34,115 nt of DNA from Spirochaeta lutea (lineage in GTDB: Bacteria; Spirochaetota; Spirochaetia; DSM-27196; Salinispiraceae), in the NCBI RefSeq assembly GCF_000758165.1, contig NZ_JNUP01000024.1:1-34115 (forward strand), read 5' to 3'. Of the stretch, positions 25,369-32,512 are shown one piece after another. The number at the start of each line of letters is the position of its first letter. Position 1 is the first letter of the stretch. Both the position numbers and the translations under genes were made by a program. The notes under the pieces were generated by a model that ran no database searches, was not told where the DNA came from, and was given only the letters and a program-made list of their open reading frames with translations.

Positions 25369-26002
25369 ATCTATGAAGGGTGCCCTATTCGATCTTGACG
25401 GGGTACTGGTAGACACGGCTCGGTACCACTACCGGGCCTGGAAGCGGCTTGCGGCTGCCCTGGGGTTTGATTTTACCCCGGAACAGAACGAAGAGCTAAA
25501 AGGTATAAGCCGCCGGGATTCTCTAGAGCGGTTATTGGCCATCGGAGGGGTGAGCTTATCGGAGAATGAAAAGCTTCTTTGGCTGGAACGGAAGAACTCG
25601 TGGTACCTTGAGTACATTGATACCATGGGACCCGGGGAGGTTCTCCCCGGGGCTGCGGAGTTTCTGGGGCGCCTCAAGGGGCGTGGTATTAAAATCGCCC
25701 TGGGCTCCGCCAGCAAAAACGCCCCCCGGATCATCCAGCGGATCGGGTTGCTCTCGGTATTTGATGGTATAATTGACGGTACCAAGACCTCCCGGTCTAA
25801 GCCCGATCCGGAGGTCTTTCTACTCGGGTCCCGGGCCATCGGAGTGGCCCCTCGGGACTGTATCGTCTTTGAGGATGCCGCTGCGGGGGTCCAAGCGGGC
25901 AGGGCAGCCGGGATGCGGGTTGTGGGAATAGGAAGCCCCGGGATTCTTACCGAGGCAGACATGGTGGTTCCCGGTCTTTCTGAACTCGTCTGGGATCGTT
26001 AA
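25361..26002 (+). CDS. pgmB: Beta-phosphoglucomutase (HAD superfamily)
   Basis: It isomerises beta-glucose 1-phosphate, the GH65 product, to glucose 6-phosphate through beta-glucose 1,6-bisphosphate. The 213 residues contain the HAD nucleophile motif FDLDGVLVDT, the cap-domain HYRAWKRLA and KGISRRDSLERLL segments typical of beta-PGM, LGSASKNAP (motif II), KPDPEVFLLGSRAIG (motif III) and VFEDAAAGVQAGRAAGM (motif IV). Start ATG 25361 is preceded by AAGGAG and overlaps the GH65 stop by 8 bp. The pairing with two GH65 genes strongly supports a phosphorolytic catabolic route over a generic HAD phosphatase. Confidence 0.93.
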   Translation: MLESMKGALFDLDGVLVDTARYHYRAWKRLAAALGFDFTPEQNEELKGISRRDSLERLLAIGGVSLSENEKLLWLERKNSWYLEYIDTMGPGEVLPGAAEFLGRLKGRGIKIALGSASKNAPRIIQRIGLLSVFDGIIDGTKTSRSKPDPEVFLLGSRAIGVAPRDCIVFEDAAAGVQAGRAAGMRVVGIGSPGILTEADMVVPGLSELVWDR

Positions 26003-26010
26003 GGGGATGG

Positions 26011-26024
26011 TAGTGCGCAAAAGG
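26011..26024 (+). repeat. End fragment of the interspersed repeat (TAGTGCGCAAAAGG)
   Basis: Only the 14-bp terminus of the repeat family is present, between pgmB and the second binding protein. Its AAAAGG runs into AGAT to make AAAAGGAGAT, the only Shine-Dalgarno-like sequence for ATG 26038. No interior repeat sequence follows. Confidence 0.6.
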
Positions 26025-26037
26025 AGATACGTAATCT

Positions 26038-27468
26038 ATGAAACCTAGCCTGTACAGCCCCCTGGCAGCCCTTCTACTGGTAAGCATACTCTCCTGCGGG
26101 CAGCCGGACCAGCCCCGGAACGGCCAGGCAGGAACAGCCGACCCCCCCGGTACTGCTAGTCAGCTCATCGGTCACGCCCTCAAGTATGATCCCAACAAGA
26201 GCGTTAACGGCGGAAAGCCCATCCAGATTGAGTTTTGGACTCAGGTTGATTATGAGGATATATACCAGCAATTGGTTCAGGACTACATGGCCCTGCATCC
26301 CAATGTGGAAATAACCCTCTCCTCCCTATCGTGGTCTGATCATCGAAGCAGGTTGGCTGCCGCTCTTGAAACCGGCATTGGCCCGGATCTGTTTCACATG
26401 CATAACTCCATGAGCAGCCAGCTCATTGCCCATTTGGAGCCCTACCCTCGGACGGTCTTTCCCCTTGAGATTCTCGAACAGGACTTCCGGCAGGTCCGGT
26501 CTCACCTCCTGGACGGGCACCTGTATTTTATAGACACCGGGCTCATGACCGGCGCAATGCTCTATAACATCCAGCATTGGAAGGAAGCCGGACTGACCGA
26601 TGCGGATATACCAAAAAACTGGGATCAACTCTATGCCTTGGCTCAGAAGCTAACCATCCAGGATGATGATGGAACAGTCATCCGGGCGGGATTCAATCCC
26701 AACGGCATGGGGTATCCCCTGTTTGCAGCCCTGAATCTGCAACAAGGCCTCCCTCTCTTTTCCTACTCCAACCCCCGCCGCCCCCTGATTGCATTTCAGG
26801 AGAGTCTCAGGAGCCTGGAGTATATCCGGCGGTTTTACACCGAACCCCGGGTCACCGACCCCTACCTACCCGAAGCCCATGAATCCTTCGGTTTCGGATC
26901 CTCCTCTATTATTTATGCCTGGGGGTGGGTGCTTAACTGGCTGAACCGTAATGCTCCCCAGATAGACTTTGCTACCTTCCCCCTGCCCTCCTGGACCGGG
27001 GAGATTCCACCAGCTTACGATCGGAACAACGGTGAGGTCAGCATGGGAGTAAACCGCCATGCTCCTCTGGAGAACCAGGCAGTAGCCTTCGATCTGATCG
27101 CCTACTATCTCGCCAGTGATGCCTATTTATTAACTCTGAGCCAGCAGTTCGGAACCTATCCCAGCAAAATCAGCCTGGATGCCAACGACGGTATTGTTGA
27201 TGGCCAGAACCTATCTGCGTTCCAAACAATCCTGGAGCGCACCGTCTGGCCCGGGGCTCTACCTCAAACCTACGAAGAACATTTAGTACGCTACGTGCTG
27301 GATCCGGTCCTCATCGACGGCGCCGACCCCGTCATGGCCCTGGTAACCGCGGACCGGGTAATAACCCCCATCATGCGCTTTGAAAGCTTCCTATCCAGGG
27401 AACAGCGCTATGTTCATGCGGGGGAGTTCAAACGAGAGTATTATGCCATCCCTTCGGGGTCTGAATAA
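26038..27468 (+). CDS. Lipoprotein ABC sugar-binding protein (second)
   Basis: The 476-residue protein has a lipobox SILSC (Cys20) and a family-1 solute-binding fold: IEFWTQVDYEDIYQQLVQDYMALHPNVEITL, GIGPDLFHMHNSMSSQLI, GLMTGAMLYNIQHWKEAGL, DIPKNWDQLYALAQKLT, and a C-terminal substrate-side region. It is unlike the 13130-14542 protein in sequence and anchoring. No permease genes follow, so it may use the permeases encoded at 14611-16386, or it may act as a sensor partner of the membrane AraC regulator. It lies 35 bp after pgmB and is probably in that operon. The gap between them contains the repeat end fragment. Confidence 0.88.
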   Translation: MKPSLYSPLAALLLVSILSCGQPDQPRNGQAGTADPPGTASQLIGHALKYDPNKSVNGGKPIQIEFWTQVDYEDIYQQLVQDYMALHPNVEITLSSLSWSDHRSRLAAALETGIGPDLFHMHNSMSSQLIAHLEPYPRTVFPLEILEQDFRQVRSHLLDGHLYFIDTGLMTGAMLYNIQHWKEAGLTDADIPKNWDQLYALAQKLTIQDDDGTVIRAGFNPNGMGYPLFAALNLQQGLPLFSYSNPRRPLIAFQESLRSLEYIRRFYTEPRVTDPYLPEAHESFGFGSSSIIYAWGWVLNWLNRNAPQIDFATFPLPSWTGEIPPAYDRNNGEVSMGVNRHAPLENQAVAFDLIAYYLASDAYLLTLSQQFGTYPSKISLDANDGIVDGQNLSAFQTILERTVWPGALPQTYEEHLVRYVLDPVLIDGADPVMALVTADRVITPIMRFESFLSREQRYVHAGEFKREYYAIPSGSE

Positions 27469-27555
27469 CCGGGTCCCGGGCGGAATATCGTCAGGGCCCT
27501 CAGGGCCGGCCAGGGGCATCTAATTAGGGAGGGTTCATGGCTTGGGAATGATGAA

Positions 27556-27660
27556 TACTGCGCAAATGCTTGTAAATCGACCCATGGAGTACGCTACCCC
27601 TGGATCCATATTATTGGCAACACCCCTATATCAGGCATAGCCTACAACCTTTTACCCACT
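27556..27660 (-). repeat. Interspersed repeat, diverged copy in reverse orientation
   Basis: The left edge reads TACTGCGCAAATGCTTGTAA and the right CTACAACCTTTTACCCACT, both altered versions of the terminal repeat. Read on the minus strand the interior gives CTGATATAGGGGTG and later CCAGGGGTAGCG, aligning with CAGATATAGCGGTG and CTAGGGGTAGTG of the intact copies. It sits at the convergent junction of the second binding protein and the ATPase gene. Its length, 105 bp, is conserved despite divergence. Confidence 0.7.
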
Positions 27661-27668
27661 TAGGAGCG

Positions 27669-28841
27669 CTATAGACCAGCCAATAATTTCAGTCCATCTA
27701 CAGAATTGATCACGAGCTTCTTTTTAGCATTCATCCTATCGAAGAGCGCTTTTTGTTTCCCAGAAATCTCAGCATTGTATTTCGCTTCAATCAGTATGGT
27801 ATCGGATGTGATGAAATCAATTTCATTTCCATCTTCGTATAGGTAGAATACTTCCTTCTTATTTCTCAACTGAAGATAAATGTAGTTTTCAAAATAACTT
27901 CTAAGATCGCGATCACCTGTGAATAGGTATTTTATACCTAAATCACAAGCATATATTTTCTTTGATGAAAGGATTTTCTCATTAGTTTTTCCCCATCGGG
28001 GTAACAAATGAATCAGAAATGTTTCTTCAAAGTAATAGAGATATCGGCGTGACGTATCCGGTGAAATATGAAGGATATTGGCAATTTTATTGATGCTTAG
28101 TTGCTTTCCACCTCGTTCCATGAGCAAGGTAAAATAGTCTCTCATTATCTGATGGTTCTTGATTCCATGAAACGCCGTTATATCTTTCTGAATAATATCA
28201 TCCACCAGATTCATCAGATATTCTCGATTCGGATTCAAGACGTTTTCGGGTAGTCCCCCATCACGGATATAGTCCTTAAAATATTCCTCCTCTAAAGCCG
28301 AGTCTCTTTTCTTGAGATTGATATCTTTGAATACCATGTATTCTGGAAAATCCAACGGTTTTACTTCGATGGTGATTGATCTGCCCGTCAAAAAAGCCTT
28401 TTTATCTTTGAGCAATGAACTTGACGAGGAAGTAGCAACGATTTTGATGCTATACTTATCGTACAAGGTTTTTAGTTGATGGAAATAATCTTTCTGATAG
28501 GTAATTTCATCAAAAAATACGTATAGTTTGTGATCAAAGGTGAGGCGATGAATCTTTTTATATTCTTCGATGATCTCAAGAAGGTTCTTGTTTTTAAGAA
28601 GGTAGTCATCCACGCTGACATATAATATGAATTTACTTTCGATACCAGCATCGATAAGTTTTTTAATAAGGATTTTCATCAGGGTTGTTTTGCCGACACG
28701 ACGTAGTCCGGTCAGGAATAGTACATTGTCATTTCCGAGGTTCTCCGTTAGGAGATTTATATACTTCTCCCGGGGAAATATATCTTTAAGGGCAAAGTCC
28801 TCTTCCCACCAGGGGTTATATTGGTAGAGAATATCTTTCAT
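27669..28841 (-). CDS. AAA family ATPase with DUF4143 C-terminal domain
   Basis: The 390-residue protein has a Walker A motif (GLRRVGKTT, Lys51) and a Walker B motif (LYVFFDEI, Asp111-Glu112). It continues with the AAA_14/DUF4143 pattern: GRSITIEVKPLDFPEY, YFKDYIRDGGLPE, a winged-helix-like stretch (QLSINKIANILHISPDTSRRYLYYFEETF) and a C-terminal restriction-endonuclease-like core (GNEIDFI...LIEAKY). These ATPases are common in mobile and defence-related islands; their function is poorly known. Codon use is AT-rich, clearly unlike the GC-rich genes around it, suggesting acquisition. The 3' end lies next to the diverged repeat. An ATG-proximal inverted repeat is noted separately. Confidence 0.88.
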   Translation of the reverse strand: MKDILYQYNPWWEEDFALKDIFPREKYINLLTENLGNDNVLFLTGLRRVGKTTLMKILIKKLIDAGIESKFILYVSVDDYLLKNKNLLEIIEEYKKIHRLTFDHKLYVFFDEITYQKDYFHQLKTLYDKYSIKIVATSSSSSLLKDKKAFLTGRSITIEVKPLDFPEYMVFKDINLKKRDSALEEEYFKDYIRDGGLPENVLNPNREYLMNLVDDIIQKDITAFHGIKNHQIMRDYFTLLMERGGKQLSINKIANILHISPDTSRRYLYYFEETFLIHLLPRWGKTNEKILSSKKIYACDLGIKYLFTGDRDLRSYFENYIYLQLRNKKEVFYLYEDGNEIDFITSDTILIEAKYNAEISGKQKALFDRMNAKKKLVINSVDGLKLLAGL

Positions 28842-28854
28842 ATGGATTCTATTA

Positions 28855-28869
28855 TACGATACAATCGTA
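28855..28869. promoter_or_regulatory. Inverted repeat TACGAT-ACA-ATCGTA upstream of the ATPase gene
   Basis: A 6-bp perfect inverted repeat with a 3-bp spacer lies 13 bp before the ATPase start, with a further CATACGAT half-like copy at about 28887-28894. It could be an operator in the AT-rich promoter region shared with the downstream + strand gene. Inference only. Confidence 0.35.
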
Positions 28870-28928
28870 CAGAAATATAGTACTTCATACGATGGACTGG
28901 AAAAACTCGTTATACAGAGGAGGGCGCC

Positions 28929-29381
28929 ATGGCCCCAAAAGATACAGAGAAGACAGGATTTACCGCCGAGGAGCGGAAGGCAATGATGGCACGGTCCCGG
29001 GAGCTGGCCCGGGAGAAGAAGGCGGCCAAAAAACGCGAGGCGGGGGAGCAGGCCTTACTGGAGGCCATCGCCGAGATGACCGATGCCGATAAGGCCCTGG
29101 CCGAGCGAATCCACCAGCTGGTGACCGAGGCCGCGCCCGACCTGTGGCCCAAGACCTGGTACGGTATGCCCGCCTACGCCCAGGACGGGACGGTCATCTG
29201 CTTCTTCCAGGCTGCGGGGAAGTTCAATTCCCGCTACGCCACCTTCGGCTTTAACGATGCAGCACGGATCGATGACGGGGTCATGTGGCCCACCAGCTTT
29301 GCGGTAACCGAGCTAACTCCCCAGGGGGAAGAGCTTATTACCAAGCTTGTACGGAAAGCAGCGGGGTCGACTTTCAGCTAA
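28929..29381 (+). CDS. DUF1801 (YdhG-like) domain protein
   Basis: The 150-residue protein has a charged, Lys/Arg/Glu/Ala-rich helical N-terminus (residues 1-50) and a DUF1801-like domain: ERIHQLVTEAAPDLWPKTWYGMPAYAQDGTVICFFQAAGKFNSRYATFGFND, then ITKLVRKAA at the end. The WYGMPAY motif is typical of the family. Family members are small soluble proteins of unclear function, with YdhG of Bacillus described as an iron chaperone-like protein. GAGGAGG precedes ATG 28929. GC content is high again, in contrast to the flanking ATPase and toxin-antitoxin genes. Confidence 0.8.
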   Translation: MAPKDTEKTGFTAEERKAMMARSRELAREKKAAKKREAGEQALLEAIAEMTDADKALAERIHQLVTEAAPDLWPKTWYGMPAYAQDGTVICFFQAAGKFNSRYATFGFNDAARIDDGVMWPTSFAVTELTPQGEELITKLVRKAAGSTFS

Positions 29382-29408
29382 TGGAACAGTTCTTTTTGCC
29401 TATAGTTT

Positions 29409-29459
29409 CAAAATGTTTCAGCTGCTGAAATGAAATGTTTGCCCAGCTGAAACATTTTG
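29409..29459 (+). terminator. Perfect 16-bp inverted repeat, likely terminator or stable hairpin
   Basis: CAAAATGTTTCAGCTG (29409-29424) is exactly mirrored at 29444-29459 with a 19-base spacer, which itself contains a further AAATGTTT. It ends in ATTTTG, 28 bp after the DUF1801 stop. A third ACATTTTG copy follows at about 29472-29481. The hairpin would terminate the DUF1801 transcript, though the lack of a long U-run also allows a DNA-binding role. Confidence 0.55.
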
Positions 29460-29540
29460 TACCATTACTTAAAACATTTTGTTCAAAGCAACGAAATGTC
29501 AGGAATCCATATCAACGCCTGTACAGCCTGGTTTTGTATG

Positions 29541-29646
29541 TAGTGCGCAAAAGCTTGTAAACAACACCAGATATAGCGGTGGACCCCGGGGTCCGGTCCT
29601 AGGGGTAGTGCCGCCCCAGGGTAAAGTTACAACCTTTTGCGCACAA
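29541..29646 (+). repeat. Interspersed repeat, complete copy (106 bp)
   Basis: The left end TAGTGCGCAAAAGCTTGTAA mirrors the right end TTACAACCTTTTGCGCACAA with two or three changes. The interior carries ACACCAGATATAGCGGTGGA, the palindrome GGACCCCGGGGTCC and CCTAGGGGTAGTGCCGCCCC. Over its right 80 bases it is nearly identical to the copy ending at 30467, so these two share a recent origin. It lies between the DUF1801 gene and the toxin-antitoxin pair. Confidence 0.92.
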
Positions 29647-29717
29647 CATAATACTCAGCCTTTCCGAGTAACTTTCGTTTCTTGCTCAAACTAAATAAAA
29701 GGAATACACTTTAAACC

Positions 29718-30008
29718 ATGATTTCTCTCGCACCAGAAATACAGAAGGATATTGAAAAAGCAACAGCGATCCTGAAAGATGCGGGATGTCGGGAAATCTA
29801 CGTGTTTGGTTCACTTATTGAAGGGACTTTCTCTGAAAAATCAGATATAGATTTTGCCGTTATCGGCCTTCCAAAAGAAAATTTCTTTTCTGCTTACGGA
29901 CAGTTGCTTGAGCAGCTAAGCCGCAGTGTCGACCTAATCGGCCTGGATTATGATAATGACTTCAGTAAGAGAATAAAGCAAACTCGGAAGTTAGAACGTG
30001 TCGCATAG
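29718..30008 (+). CDS. mntA: MntA-type minimal nucleotidyltransferase antitoxin
   Basis: The 96-residue protein is a minimal DNA polymerase beta-like nucleotidyltransferase with the exact GSX10DXD motif (Gly31-Ser32 ... Asp43-Ile-Asp45) and a third acidic residue at about Asp72 (SVDLIGLDYD). In characterised MntA-HepT systems this enzyme transfers AMP to the tyrosine of the HEPN toxin motif and silences it. It overlaps the HEPN gene by 11 bp, the usual operon form. AT-rich composition suggests transfer. No strong Shine-Dalgarno sequence is visible before ATG 29718. Confidence 0.9.
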   Translation: MISLAPEIQKDIEKATAILKDAGCREIYVFGSLIEGTFSEKSDIDFAVIGLPKENFFSAYGQLLEQLSRSVDLIGLDYDNDFSKRIKQTRKLERVA

Positions 30009-30423
30009 ACTCCAAGATGATATCGAATTTGAATTTTCTCAAATAGTAAAAGAAGCTGATTTAGGATGTATTCTTATACCACTGTTCAAAGAGAATAGAA
30101 TCGACGAGTTACAATTGCGTGCTGCGGCGTCACTTATCCATTCGATATACAATGGAATGGAGAAAATACTCATACTACAGTTAAAAAATAAAGAGATACA
30201 AATTCCAACCAGTGCAAAATGGCATGCAGAATTATTAATGAGCGCTCATGAAAAGAGATTGATTTCTGCTGAAACATATGCAGTGTTGAGGAAGTATATG
30301 AGCTTCAGGCACTTTTATCGTCATGCTTATGGATTCATGTTGGATCAAGAGCTGCTCTATCCTCTCGTGAGAGATTCAAAAACCATACCAGATATAGCGG
30401 TGGACGCCGGGGTCGGGTCCTAG
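29998..30423 (+). CDS. hepT: HepT-like HEPN toxin, C-terminus supplied by a repeat
   Basis: The 141-residue helical protein carries the HEPN RNase motif RX4HXY: Arg104, His109, Tyr111 in SFRHFYRHAYGF. Tyr111 is the expected AMPylation site of the partner nucleotidyltransferase. HepT toxins are RNases that arrest growth when unneutralised. Start is GTG 29998, inside the mntA end (11-bp overlap). The last dozen or so residues (about IPDIAVDAGVGS) are coded by the repeat at 30383-30467, so the natural C-terminal helix has been replaced or cut. The catalytic motif is intact, so activity may survive. Confidence 0.88.
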   Translation: MSHRLQDDIEFEFSQIVKEADLGCILIPLFKENRIDELQLRAAASLIHSIYNGMEKILILQLKNKEIQIPTSAKWHAELLMSAHEKRLISAETYAVLRKYMSFRHFYRHAYGFMLDQELLYPLVRDSKTIPDIAVDAGVGS

Positions 30424-30467
30424 GGGTAGTGCCGCCCCAGGGCAAAGTTACAACCTTTTGTGCACTA
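30383..30467 (+). repeat. Interspersed repeat, left-truncated copy inside the hepT 3' end
   Basis: From ACCAGATATAGCGGTGGA to TTTTGTGCACTA this copy matches that at 29541-29646 with only a few substitutions. The first ~20 bases (TAGTGCGC...) are missing or eroded. Its TAG at 30421-30423 serves as the hepT stop, and its right end lies 2 bp from the fapA stop on the other strand, so it fills the convergent junction. Confidence 0.85.
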
Positions 30468-30469
30468 CC

Positions 30470-32005
30470 CTAGGACAACGGCCGGGGTACGATGCGCCCT
30501 TCGGACTTATCCAGGGCAAAGCGGGTGCGGGTCATCGGGCGGTTCACCAGGTAGGATACGTGGGAAATCTCGATGTAGACCCCGGGAAAGACGGTACCGT
30601 ACACATCCACCGAGGCGGTATCGTTTTTGTCCAGGGTCACTACCAGGGATGAGGCCTGGTCGTTCAGGGTGGAAATGGCTTGTTGGATCTTCGTCCGGGT
30701 GGCTAAGAGCTGCTCCAGGGTGTCGGGGTCAGGCATCCGGGAGATCTGCTCCTGGATCTTCCGCAGGGTGTAGGCAAGCTGGAGGCTCTTATCCTTGATC
30801 CATTGGAGTCTGTTTTTAGCCATAAAGTCTATGCCGCAGTAGATCTCCGTTTTCGGGGCCATGGAGCTGCCGATCTGGTAGGCGGTGATCCCGTTTTGGG
30901 CGGAGATGGTACCCCCGATAACCAAGCCCCGGGGCATGCAGGTTATGCGTCCGTTGCAGTACAGGGATGAGTGCAAGATACCTGAGCTGACCGTCATATC
31001 TCCGGCGGATTCGATGTAGCAGTTCTCGATAAACCGCGCTACTAGGCGGCCTCCAGCCTTTACCACCCCCTTCTTGCGACCGATGATTCCCTTGTTGACC
31101 ATCAGATCCCCGGCGCATTCCACCAGGGTGGCGTCTAGGGTGCCTTGGACGTACACGGATTTTTGGGATTTGACCGTGAAGTTGTCCCGGACGTCCCCGG
31201 TTATGTAGACGTCTCCGGGAAAGTCGATGTTTCCGGTTTTATAGCTGACCCCGGTTTTGACCTGGAGCACCTGGTTTACCCGGAACCCTCCGGGGTACAG
31301 CTCCAGCCTGCCGTCGCAGCCGGCCAGAATAACGTCGTTAGCGTATTCGGTGTTCTCCCCGGGCCTCAGGGTCGGGCGGGACTCTTTGGCAAAGGGAAGT
31401 ACGGTGCCATAGATGTCCGTGCCGGGTTTTCCGGGTTTTTCGGGGATGATCCGGGCCAACTGCTGATTCTTTTTGACCAGGATAAAGGAGCTCACCTCCC
31501 GGTAGTCGATCTGACTCTCCGAATCGGCCCGGGGTTTGGGATCCTCCAGGAAGCGCTCCTCTAATACGATGTGTTCGGGAATGTGGGGCTCGGGGGCTAT
31601 GCCCTTGGCTACGACTACGCCGGTCAGGGGTACCTTTTCCTGGTTGCATTTGTCGATGAGTTTTTCGAGAACATCCCAATCCACCCCGAAGGATATCCCC
31701 AGGTTTTCCAGAGCTGCGGCCAGGTGTTTTTTGGTGAGGGGGCGCATGCCGATGCTGGGGGGGTAGAGGTCGGCGAAGGCTGCCAGGCCGGCAGGATCGG
31801 CGGATACCTCCACATGGCCGTCCATGGGCATTTCCGCAGGCATATCGTTTTGGTCGTAGTAGCGGGAGAGCATCTGTTTTCCGGCTACCTCGGGAAGGTT
31901 GGCTATCTCGTCCTGGAGGGTGCGGTGGTAGGTTTCGAAGTCTTCTATATGCTGTCTGGCAGACTGGATGAGCTTATCCAGGTTATCTTTGCGATGGTCT
32001 TGCAT
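30470..32005 (-). CDS. FapA family (DUF342) protein
   Basis: The 511-residue protein has the DUF342/FapA core: GVVVAKGIAPEPH, EKPGKPGTDIYGTVLP, and a beta-helical stretch about residues 225-380 with repeats such as GDVYITGDVRDNFTVKS, VYVQGTLDATLVECAGDLMV, GGRLVARFIENCYIESAGDMTV and SLYCNGRITC. A coiled coil follows (about 395-450). The C-terminal SHVSYLVNRPMTRTRFALDKSEGRI closes the fold. FapA-like proteins occur widely and have been linked to polar localisation and surface polysaccharide or flagellar regulation, without an agreed biochemical activity. It lies 45 bp downstream of a receiver-domain gene on the same strand, so signalling-coupled function is likely. Start ATG 32005 has TTAGGAG upstream. 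Confidence 0.88.
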   Translation of the reverse strand: MQDHRKDNLDKLIQSARQHIEDFETYHRTLQDEIANLPEVAGKQMLSRYYDQNDMPAEMPMDGHVEVSADPAGLAAFADLYPPSIGMRPLTKKHLAAALENLGISFGVDWDVLEKLIDKCNQEKVPLTGVVVAKGIAPEPHIPEHIVLEERFLEDPKPRADSESQIDYREVSSFILVKKNQQLARIIPEKPGKPGTDIYGTVLPFAKESRPTLRPGENTEYANDVILAGCDGRLELYPGGFRVNQVLQVKTGVSYKTGNIDFPGDVYITGDVRDNFTVKSQKSVYVQGTLDATLVECAGDLMVNKGIIGRKKGVVKAGGRLVARFIENCYIESAGDMTVSSGILHSSLYCNGRITCMPRGLVIGGTISAQNGITAYQIGSSMAPKTEIYCGIDFMAKNRLQWIKDKSLQLAYTLRKIQEQISRMPDPDTLEQLLATRTKIQQAISTLNDQASSLVVTLDKNDTASVDVYGTVFPGVYIEISHVSYLVNRPMTRTRFALDKSEGRIVPRPLS

Positions 32006-32050
32006 GAATCATGGCTCCTAACGGGGCGTCAATGGGCGTTCCCGGGGCAA

Positions 32051-32401
32051 TTAATCCCCTAATAGATCCAGGATTTTCCCCACATCAAAGGGCTTTTTTA
32101 TGACCCCTACCGCACCGTAGTCCAGGGCCTGGCGGATCAGGGGATCGCTGGGGTAGCCGGTAATAATGAGGATGGTGGTTTCTGGTTGGTTCTGGCGGAT
32201 CTGACGGGTTACCTCGGCGCCGTCCATGTCGGGCATGCGCAGATCCACCAAAACCAGGTCGAAGAACTCCGCGCTGGCGGTATCGGCGCCCTCCCGGGCA
32301 TCGGCGCAGGTATTCACCTCAAAGCCGAAGTCGGCCAGGATGGTGGTAAAGGCTTCTAGGATGGGGAGTTCGTCATCAATCATGAGAATGCGTTTGCTCA
32401 C
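32051..32401 (-). CDS. Single-domain response regulator (CheY-like receiver)
   Basis: The 116-residue protein is a stand-alone receiver domain: acidic pair in LMIDDE, phospho-acceptor Asp in VLVDLRMPDMDG, Thr in IITGYPSD and the invariant Lys in GVIKKPFD. No output domain follows. GTG 32401 is chosen because AAGGAGGAG is ideally placed upstream; the longer frame from TTG 32434 would start within a repeat end and run through the ribosome-binding site. It is the first gene of an operon with fapA and probably acts by protein-protein contact. Confidence 0.9.
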   Translation of the reverse strand: MSKRILMIDDELPILEAFTTILADFGFEVNTCADAREGADTASAEFFDLVLVDLRMPDMDGAEVTRQIRQNQPETTILIITGYPSDPLIRQALDYGAVGVIKKPFDVGKILDLLGD

Positions 32402-32424
32402 AGGGCTACTCCTCCTTAGGTTTG

Positions 32425-32442
32425 TAGTGCGCAAAAGGTTGT
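32425..32442 (+). repeat. End fragment of the interspersed repeat
   Basis: TAGTGCGCAAAAGGTTGT, the terminal motif only, lies 23 bp upstream of the receiver gene start. The sequence beyond it (GTTCTGCCACCGAGCCTAGG) does not clearly match the interior, so it is a solo end or an eroded copy. Confidence 0.6.
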
Positions 32443-32512
32443 TCTGCCACCGAGCCTAGGGCGTACGGGGTTGTACCGTCCTCCACCGAACCTACCGGGG
32501 AGCGCCTGGCCC

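Noticed and set aside
8164-30467. The repeats as integron attC sites with gene cassettes between them
   Set aside because: Size and inverted ends are suggestive, and spirochaete integrons exist. But the ends do not show the RYYYAAC/GTTRRRY core sites, one copy is in reverse orientation, large multi-gene blocks lie between some copies, and no integron integrase is present.
32402-32434. N-terminal extension of the CheY-like protein from TTG 32434
   Set aside because: The extension is coded by a repeat end and the ribosome-binding site itself; GTG 32401 has ideal spacing from AAGGAGG.
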